NCBI GenBank assembly: GCA_024275575.1
Contig: JAJRYV010000122.1
Coordinates: forward strand, 1-47,841
Reading direction: 5' to 3'
Source of the DNA: a bacterium
Lineage (GTDB): Bacteria > Zhuqueibacterota > Zhuqueibacteria > Zhuqueibacterales > Geothermadaptataceae
DNA length: 47,841 bases
This document shows positions 41,844 to 47,841 of the stretch, piece after piece. Below the pieces are notes generated by a model. It did no database searches, had not been told where the DNA came from, and was given only the letters and a program-made list of their open reading frames with translations. The translations under genes were made by a program, and so were the position numbers. Each line of letters starts with the position of its first letter. The first letter of the stretch is position 1.

Positions 41844-43928
41844 TTACTGAAATCCACGTCGTTTGAGCAACGGTGTTATTTCCGGCTCATGGCCGCGAAA
41901 ATCGATGTACATTTGCATCGCTTCCTTCGTTCCGCCGCGGGCGATGATATTGTCGTGAAATGCTTGTCCGGTTTGCCGGTCGAAGATACCGTTTTCCCTG
42001 AAGGCTTCAAAGGTGTCGGCATCGAGTACTTCCGACCACAGGTAGCTGTAATAGCCTGCCGAATAGCCGCCGACGATGTGGCGGAAATAGGGGCTGCGGT
42101 AGCGGCTGACAATCTCCGGAATCAGGCCGATTTTTTCAAAGACGCCGTTTTCAAAAGTCGTGACATCCCACTCTTTTTCGACAATAAGCGTATGCCAGGC
42201 CATATCGAGATAGGCGGCTGCCATGTATTCCATCGTGGCAAAGCCCTGATTGAATTTACCTGCAGCTTTAATTTTATCGATCAGCGCTTGCGGCATGACT
42301 TCGCCGGTTTTGTAATGAAAAGCATATAGTTTCAGCATCTCCGGTTCCAGTACCCAGTTTTCCATCACCTGGGAAGGGAATTCGACAAAATCACGTGGCA
42401 CATTGGTCCCTGAAATCGATGGATAAGTACAATCGGAAAGCAGGCCGTGCAGCGCGTGACCAAACTCGTGAAAGAGAGTCGCCGCTTCATCAAGACTGAG
42501 CAGGCTCGGTGTATCGGCAGTGGGTTTGGTAAAATTACCGACGTTGGTGATAATCGGCAAAATCCGCTCGCCGCCGATATTGCTCTGGGCGCGGAATTCA
42601 TTCATCCAGGCGCCGCCGCGTTTGCTACTGCGGTAAAACCAGTCGGAAAGATAAATGCCGATCATCTGCCCCTGCTCGTTTTTAACCACATAGGTCTTCA
42701 CTTCCGGGTGGTAGCGCGGGATAATTTTGTCCTCTTCGAAAGTGAGGCCGTAGAGTTTATTCGCTAAAATAAATGCACCATTGATGACATTATCGATTTT
42801 CAAATAGGGCCGGATTTCGTCTTCATCAAGCTGGTATTTTTTCTGACGGATTTTTTCGGCATAATACCACCAGTCCCATGAAGCCAGTTTAAAATCACCG
42901 CCATCAGCATCGATCATTTTTTGCATCATGGCGCGCTCTTCTTTGGCTTTTTTCAAAGCTGCAGGCCAGATTTTATCGAGCAGGTTATAAACGTTCTGCG
43001 GTGTTTTGGCCATGGTTTTTTCGAGTACAAAAGCAGCATGCGTTTTATAACCGAGCAAACTGGCCTTACGCACGCGCAAATTGGTGATATCGTTGAGTAT
43101 TTTCTTGTTGTCGAATTCGTTATTGTTATCACCCCGGTTAATATAACCCTTGTACAGTTTTTCCCGCAAGTCACGGCGGTCGGAATATTGAATGAACGGA
43201 ATCAGGCTCGGCTTGTGCAAAGTGAAAAGCCACTTGCCCTCATTTCCTTTAGTTTTGGCCGCTTCCGCTGCCGCAGTTTTCACCCCGTCCGGCAAGCCGG
43301 TCAGGTCTTTTTCTTCGAGCAGCAATTCAAAACGGTTGTCCTCATTAAGCACGTTGTCACTGAATTTTACTGTGAGTAGCGAAAGATGCTCGTTGATTTC
43401 GCGCAGTTTGGCTTTATCTGCATCATTAAGATTAGCGCCACCGCGAACGAAATCACGATAATTGTCTACCAGCAGACGCTGTTGTTCGCCGGTCAAATCA
43501 AGGCTTTCTCGCTTGTCATAGAGCGTTTTCATACGCTGGAACAGTTTAGCATTGAGTGTGATGTCATCCCGATGCCCGGAAAGCAGCGGGCTCACTTCAC
43601 GGCGCAGCGCCTGTTTTGTATCATTGGTATTGGCAGAAACCAAATTGAAAAATACACTCGCAACCCGCTCGAGCAACTTTCCTGATTTTTCCATTGCTTC
43701 GATGGTGTTAACGAAGGTCGACATTTCGCTATTGTCGGCAATTTTCTCAATCTCAGCGAGATGTTCGGCCATGCCTTTTTTAAATGCAGGCATATAATGT
43801 TCATCTCTGATCAGTTCAAAGGGCGGCACCCCGTAGGTTGTTTTCCACTCCTGAAAAAACGGATTGTCGTCGGCGCTCTTTGAGGTAGTACATGCGGCCA
43901 TAATTAGAACTCCTGTGATAAAAAACAA
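41844..43928 (-). CDS. M3-family oligopeptidase/dipeptidyl carboxypeptidase
   Basis: A 694-residue M3 metallopeptidase. The zinc motif is HEFGH at residues 487-491 (LFHEFGHALHG), with a downstream conserved DFVEFPSQVMENW that supplies the third ligand region. Length and block order match Dcp/oligopeptidase A. The start is unclear: TTG 43928 gives a hydrophobic N-terminus ending in IMAAC (lipoprotein-like but without basic residues), and a stop lies two codons upstream; ATG 43901 has a good AGGAG eight bases ahead and gives a cytosolic protein. The 5' end abuts a decayed plus-strand propeller gene, so part of the signal peptide may have been lost at a rearrangement. Confidence 0.93.
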   Translation of the reverse strand: MFFITGVLIMAACTTSKSADDNPFFQEWKTTYGVPPFELIRDEHYMPAFKKGMAEHLAEIEKIADNSEMSTFVNTIEAMEKSGKLLERVASVFFNLVSANTNDTKQALRREVSPLLSGHRDDITLNAKLFQRMKTLYDKRESLDLTGEQQRLLVDNYRDFVRGGANLNDADKAKLREINEHLSLLTVKFSDNVLNEDNRFELLLEEKDLTGLPDGVKTAAAEAAKTKGNEGKWLFTLHKPSLIPFIQYSDRRDLREKLYKGYINRGDNNNEFDNKKILNDITNLRVRKASLLGYKTHAAFVLEKTMAKTPQNVYNLLDKIWPAALKKAKEERAMMQKMIDADGGDFKLASWDWWYYAEKIRQKKYQLDEDEIRPYLKIDNVINGAFILANKLYGLTFEEDKIIPRYHPEVKTYVVKNEQGQMIGIYLSDWFYRSSKRGGAWMNEFRAQSNIGGERILPIITNVGNFTKPTADTPSLLSLDEAATLFHEFGHALHGLLSDCTYPSISGTNVPRDFVEFPSQVMENWVLEPEMLKLYAFHYKTGEVMPQALIDKIKAAGKFNQGFATMEYMAAAYLDMAWHTLIVEKEWDVTTFENGVFEKIGLIPEIVSRYRSPYFRHIVGGYSAGYYSYLWSEVLDADTFEAFRENGIFDRQTGQAFHDNIIARGGTKEAMQMYIDFRGHEPEITPLLKRRGFQ

Positions 43929-43929
43929 T

Positions 43930-44639
43930 CCTTTTTAAATATCCCGAAGAGCAGTCTGTCGAAGCCGTCGCGTTTAGAGAAAACAGAGGTTTCTTCTCCG
44001 TTTTGGGGTTGAAAAATTCGACCCTGAACCGCTGGAACAAGAACGGATGCCTGCTGTCGCAGGACTGCATCACCCCGGTGCTTATTTCCCGCAGCATTTC
44101 CTTTAGTAAAAATGGCGACTTTTTTAGCAGCACTGAGGGTGTCCGCAATAAAAACTTTATTTTGCACTATGACAAAAGAGGCCTTTTGCGCGACACCCTG
44201 GGCACAGCCCATCTTCACCACTACGAGCAGTTTCCGGAAAATCGCTGACGCAGTACTTGGCCAAAGGCCGTGTTCCCACCGCTTTCGATGACAATATTTT
44301 ACTCGCTGCCGTTTCCCGCGATCGTGTCTATGCTCTGCATCGCAGCAAACCCGTTTTACAGCGCTACCACGAGGGGAAATTGCGGTTCGAAAAGAAAACC
44401 ATTATATACCACTGAGTTGCTGGAGCGATCTCACAGTAACAGCAGACGGCAATATTTATATTTTGATGGCGATGCAAAAACATACCGTGGTCTATCATCT
44501 CGATCAGCACGGCAATATTTTAAGCCGATTATCAGGGCAGCCGGGGAAAGCCCACTTGCTCGCTGTGAGAGACAAAACTCTCGCTCTCGCCAACGCACTT
44601 TCAGGACAGATTACGTTGTACAGGCTTCTGAAACGCTAA
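43930..44639 (+). pseudogene. Remnant of a beta-propeller protein gene
   Basis: The plus strand holds consecutive coding pieces in three frames. The first (about 43930-44248) reads FFSVLGLKNSTLNRWNKNG and SISFSKNGDFFSSTEGVRN and stops at TGA 44246-44248. The second (about 44255-44410) reads GRVPTAFDDNILLAAVSRDR and YALHRSKPVLQRYHEGKL. The third (about 44420-44639) reads VTADGNIYILMAMQKHTVVY and HLDQHGNILSRL and ends in LYRLLKR at TAA 44637-44639. The repeating 'strand, D-x-x-G-N-x-Y/x-L' pattern is that of 6-bladed NHL-like propellers. At least two frameshifts and a missing 5' part make it a pseudogene. Its stop overlaps the convergent Mrp gene. Confidence 0.7.
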
Positions 44640-45739
44640 AACGTAAACTTTTTCGGTGCAGTTGCCTCATCAGCCTGAAAATGTGTTGCAACCGAATGTG
44701 CTATTTCCATAAAACGCTTCGCCGCCAACGAATCAGGATCGGCGACGGAGACGGGTTTTCCCGAATCTCCACCGATGCGAATTTCCGGTGTAATCGGAAT
44801 GGCGCCGAGAAAATCCACCCCTTCTTCGGCAGCAGCATTTTTCACCCCGTCTTTGCCGAACAAATCATGCTCCTTGCCGCAATCATCACACACGAATGTA
44901 CTCATATTTTCGATCATGCCGAGCACCGGCACATTGACCTTCTGAAACATGCGATAACCTTTAATGGCATCGGAAAGCGCCACCTCCTGCGGTGTGGAAA
45001 CCATAACGGCGCCGGTCAGCGTAATTCGTTGCGAAATCGTCAATTGGGCATCGCCCGTTCCGGGCGGCAAATCGATCACCAGCACATCGAGATCACCCCA
45101 TTCCACATCGCCCATCATCTGTTCGATCGCCCGCCCAACGAGTGGGCCGCGCCAGATGATTGCCTCATCGCTGGGCATGAGAAAACCCAGGGAAACCACC
45201 TTGACCCCCATGCTGGTCGCCGGGATAATTTTGCCGTCACGATTGACGTTCGGCCGGGCATTTTCGAGATCGAGCATCATCGGTAAATTGGGGCCGTAGA
45301 CATCAGCATCGAGAATACCGACGGAATAACCCAGTTTCGCGAGAGAACAGGCGAGGTTCACCGCAACCGTGGACTTGCCCACGCCGCCTTTACCGCTGGC
45401 CACAGCGATGGTATTTTTTACCTGCGGCAGTAAATTTTCCTGCGATGGCGCCGGTGGTTTTTCAGCCATTTGCGGTTGCTGCGGCACTGTGCCACTCTTA
45501 AAATGATCGACGACATCCACTTCGATTTTTTCGAAATTCAAACTGCGCATGCCGTTGATAACCTGAGCCTTAACGACATTTGCGACATTGCCGCGCGCGC
45601 TCCTAAATTCAATTTTAATTGTGATTTCCCTGCCCTGCCCACCGATTTCTTTGACATAACCCATGCTAACGATATCCTGATCCGAGCCCGGGAATTTGAT
45701 GCTTTTCAATTTATTGATAATGGTGTCTTTATCCGGCAT
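44636..45739 (-). CDS. mrp: Mrp/NBP35-family P-loop ATPase (Fe-S cluster carrier)
   Basis: The 367-residue protein has an N-terminal MIP18-like (DUF59) domain (about 1-80), a Pro/Gln linker, and an NBP35/Mrp ATPase domain. Its deviant Walker A SGKGGVGKS is at 115-123, DADVYGPN follows at about 144-151, IDLPPGTGD at 222-230, and the cluster-binding CxxC is Cys284/Cys287 (CDDC). Members of the family bind and transfer Fe-S clusters. The gene follows the cysteine desulfurase by 113 bp on the same strand, so sulfur mobilisation and cluster delivery are probably coexpressed. The name ApbC is used for the same family. Confidence 0.95.
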   Translation of the reverse strand: MPDKDTIINKLKSIKFPGSDQDIVSMGYVKEIGGQGREITIKIEFRSARGNVANVVKAQVINGMRSLNFEKIEVDVVDHFKSGTVPQQPQMAEKPPAPSQENLLPQVKNTIAVASGKGGVGKSTVAVNLACSLAKLGYSVGILDADVYGPNLPMMLDLENARPNVNRDGKIIPATSMGVKVVSLGFLMPSDEAIIWRGPLVGRAIEQMMGDVEWGDLDVLVIDLPPGTGDAQLTISQRITLTGAVMVSTPQEVALSDAIKGYRMFQKVNVPVLGMIENMSTFVCDDCGKEHDLFGKDGVKNAAAEEGVDFLGAIPITPEIRIGGDSGKPVSVADPDSLAAKRFMEIAHSVATHFQADEATAPKKFTF

Positions 45740-45852
45740 AACCTGTCCTTTTTTATTTCTTCAAAAAAAATTTCACTTTTGCTGATTTAAATCAGGTGCT
45801 GAATATAGTTTTTTTCACTTACGGGCGCAACCGATTATTCAACGATCCTCAA

Positions 45853-46983
45853 TCAACCGCGTAACTGTTTCACCTTTTCGATGATCATTTGTGCGGCAAT
45901 TTCAACTTCCTCACGCTTTGTTGCAACTCCGAGGCTGAGCCGCAGTGTTCCACCGGCATATTCAGGGGAGATGCGCATCGCTTGTAAAACCGGGGAGATC
46001 GTCATCTCGCCGGCATGACAGGCCGAACCAGCAGAACAGGCAATACGATCTTCAATTTCATACAAGATATTCTGGCTTTGCACACCGCGAATACTAATAC
46101 TCAGCGTGTTTGGCAGCCGCGGTGCATTGTGGCCGTTGACAATCACCCCGGTCAAGTTTTCCTGCAGGGTTGCCTGCAGATAATCCCGCAAGGCACGCAC
46201 ATGCGTTTGCTGTACTTCGATGCGGTTCCGGGCGAGCTCGCACGCTTTGCCCAAACCGATGATGAGCAGCACATTTTCGGTGCCGGCACGCCGTCCGCGT
46301 TCGTGTCCCGCACCATGAATCAAATTTTCCAGCGCCGTGCCTTCCCGGCAAAACAGCGCGCCGATGCCCTTGGGTGCGTATAACTTATGCCCGGCGAGCG
46401 AGAGCAGATCAACGCCAAGCACCCGCACATCGACTTGTATTTTACCGATTGATTGTGCTGCGTCCGTGTGCACGATAATATTTTTATTTCCGGCTATTGC
46501 TGCAATTTCGCCAACCGGCTGGATAGAACCGACCTCGTTATTGGCATGCATCACGGAAACAAGAGCGATGTTTTCACTCGCCAGCGCATTTTCAAATGCG
46601 GGCAAATCGACGACACCGTCGGCATTCACCGGGAGAAAAGTTGTTTCGATGCCTTGTGTGCCGAGGTATTTGCACACGTTCAAAATCGCCGGGTGTTCAA
46701 TTTGCGAAGTGATAATTCGTCCCCGGGAGAAAAGAGCGGCACGGCCTTTTAATGCCCAGTTATTCGATTCACTGCCGCCGGAGGTAAAATAGATCTCTTC
46801 AGGGCGGCAATTGATAAGCGTCGCGACCTGCCGTCGTGCCAGATCGACGGCCGCTTTAGCCCGGCGCCCGAAAGCATGCTCACTGCTTGGATTGCCAAAT
46901 TCCTGCAGATAGGGCAACATGGCCTCGGCAACTTCCGTTGCGATGGGTGTAGTGGCATTATAATCGAGGTAAATCGGTTTCAT
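45853..46983 (-). CDS. Cysteine desulfurase (NifS/IscS family)
   Basis: A 376-residue PLP-dependent enzyme that removes sulfur from cysteine for Fe-S cluster and thio-cofactor assembly. The opening YLDYNATTP, the TSGGSESNN block, Lys200 in the PLP site (SLAGHKLYAPKG) and the persulfide cysteine Cys322 (SAGSACHAG) are all present. The short active-site loop and GSACHAGE sequence fit group I (NifS/IscS-like) rather than SufS. It lies upstream of mrp and no IscU is adjacent. Because the family is large, the precise partner, NifS or IscS, is left open. Confidence 0.95.
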   Translation of the reverse strand: MKPIYLDYNATTPIATEVAEAMLPYLQEFGNPSSEHAFGRRAKAAVDLARRQVATLINCRPEEIYFTSGGSESNNWALKGRAALFSRGRIITSQIEHPAILNVCKYLGTQGIETTFLPVNADGVVDLPAFENALASENIALVSVMHANNEVGSIQPVGEIAAIAGNKNIIVHTDAAQSIGKIQVDVRVLGVDLLSLAGHKLYAPKGIGALFCREGTALENLIHGAGHERGRRAGTENVLLIIGLGKACELARNRIEVQQTHVRALRDYLQATLQENLTGVIVNGHNAPRLPNTLSISIRGVQSQNILYEIEDRIACSAGSACHAGEMTISPVLQAMRISPEYAGGTLRLSLGVATKREEVEIAAQMIIEKVKQLRG

Positions 46984-47094
46984 TTACATCCTTTTTTTGT
47001 AAAAAGAAAAAAGACAACAAAGTAAAAAATCATAACAATCCTTGCCGCACACCGATCGTGATGAATTTCTCTATCGTTAATAAAGACCCTTGAA

Positions 47095-47841
47095 TTAAGC
47101 TGCTTTGACATGGTACAAATATTTTTGAAATTCAATAAATGTATTTTTAATTGCTTCTACGCCGCCAAGCGCTTCGGCGGCATCCGTAATGGACTGATAT
47201 TTCAATTCCAACAAGCTCGGTAGTTTTTCCTGGTCGAGTTCGCTTACGCCGGTCTCGATGTACTTGGACAAAACAAAAGACAGAAAATCCTTTTGCCTGT
47301 CAGCCAAACCGTCAAAGATTTGTGAGCTGGCATTGACAACCCGTTCTTCCCGGGTGATGGGTTTGACGGCAGAGGAAACATATTCCAGCACATCAAACAA
47401 ATCGCTTTTTTCGGCATTTATTAATTTTTGCAGGTTGAGTAATTCATCTTTACCATAACCCGCTTCTTCCAACTGTTCCAGCAATGATTTACGGGTGGAC
47501 GGGACAGACCAGATGCGGCGCAGTTCTTCTTCATCTTGGAAAAATTCCGGTAATTTGCCATAAAGGTTTTCCAGAAATTCTGCGGCAGAAATGGGCTTGC
47601 CGTCCGCATTCCAGAAGGATGTGGCAATCATGTGCTGGATTTCCCGTTCTTTGCCATCGCTTAATTTTATTTTTATGCGTTGGTTGCGTTCGCGCGGCTC
47701 TGGCGGTTCCGGGGGGACGACCGGCTCTTTTGGTTCCTTCTGTTCTCTCGGTTCCTGTGGTTCAGGTTCCAACGGTTCGCCATCCCACTCGGGGTCGGAA
47801 AAATGATGGTAGGCGTTCACAAAATCATAAATGGTGAAATA
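47095..47841 (-). CDS. hsdR: Type I restriction endonuclease subunit HsdR, C-terminal part (cut by window end)
   Basis: The frame is open to the right edge and encodes the last 248 residues of a longer protein. The first visible residues (YFTIYDFVNAYHHFSDPEWDG) continue into a Pro/Glu-rich linker, and then the EcoEI-type HsdR C-terminal domain: RRIWSVPSTRKSLLEQLEEA, LINAEKSDLFDVLEYV and a helical region to the end. This domain docks the motor/nuclease subunit on the methylase complex. A GTG at 47820 is internal and is not a start. The helicase and nuclease parts, and hsdM/hsdS, would lie to the right. Confidence 0.9.
   Translation of the reverse strand, partial: YFTIYDFVNAYHHFSDPEWDGEPLEPEPQEPREQKEPKEPVVPPEPPEPRERNQRIKIKLSDGKEREIQHMIATSFWNADGKPISAAEFLENLYGKLPEFFQDEEELRRIWSVPSTRKSLLEQLEEAGYGKDELLNLQKLINAEKSDLFDVLEYVSSAVKPITREERVVNASSQIFDGLADRQKDFLSFVLSKYIETGVSELDQEKLPSLLELKYQSITDAAEALGGVEAIKNTFIEFQKYLYHVKAA

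Noticed and set aside
1-47841. CRISPR arrays, prophage genes, rRNA genes or a replication origin
   Set aside because: I saw no regularly spaced repeats, phage structural genes, rRNA segments or DnaA-box clusters anywhere in the window.

Overview
The window reads like a chromosome segment of a Gram-negative, free-living bacterium of the Fibrobacterota-Chlorobiota-Bacteroidota (FCB) superphylum, probably close to Calditrichota/KSB1-type lineages. Support: TonB-dependent receptors with N-terminal carboxypeptidase-regulatory-like domains, secreted proteins ending in the type IX-like C-terminal module (a YPNPF motif followed by a FlgD-like fold and a basic tail), a small DUF3098-like membrane protein, and multiheme cytochromes. 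The phylum is inferred from protein style; no rRNA or other marker is present.

Layout. 1-3566: left edge and a badly frameshifted AddB-like nuclease gene (minus). 3711-5858: LysM lytic transglycosylase (minus). 6296-8740: small periplasmic binding-like protein plus a chemoreceptor (plus). 8876-9769: consensus promoter, small membrane protein, tRNA-Val, tRNA-Asp, terminator and a DUF4430-like lipoprotein. 9763-12213 (minus): ECF sigma factor with an in-frame stop, its overlapping zinc-finger anti-sigma factor, and a secreted third protein. 12592-17363 (plus): promoter, TPP riboswitch, terminator, TonB receptor, thiamine pyrophosphokinase and a sodium:solute symporter, together a thiamine salvage operon. 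17446-19647: penicillin-acylase family enzyme (minus). 19959-20276: A-type Fe-S carrier. 20381-20735: IS66 transposase remnant. 20781-22747 (minus): double lamin-tail secreted protein and a CYTH phosphatase. 22882-29974 (minus): promoter, cobalamin riboswitch, surface protein, BtuB-like receptor, BtuG-like lipoprotein and a double BtuG-like propeller, together a vitamin B12 capture operon. 30062-31691 (plus): an unassigned structured leader, a putative outer-membrane protein and a small SCP2-like protein. 31920-35689 (minus): DHDPS/NAL-family aldolase and an M14 metallopeptidase. 35690-36469: repeat-bearing intergenic DNA. 36470-41773 (plus): RecQ, a b-type cytochrome/octaheme cytochrome c pair and a SpoIID/LytB protein. 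41844-46983 (minus, with one plus-strand pseudogene): M3 peptidase, propeller pseudogene, Mrp ATPase and cysteine desulfurase. 47095-47841: C-terminus of a type I restriction HsdR subunit, cut by the window end.

Main themes. Two riboswitch-controlled scavenging operons, for thiamine and for cobalamin, lie about 5.5 kb apart; each has a complete chain of promoter, aptamer, TonB receptor and downstream functions. The least ordinary parts are the sodium:solute symporter in the permease position of the thiamine operon and the tandem-duplicated BtuG-like propeller in the B12 operon. The window also holds several decayed genes (AddB-like nuclease, IS66, a beta-propeller and possibly the sigma factor) among intact ones, and a structured RNA at 30062-30166 that I could not assign to a known class.
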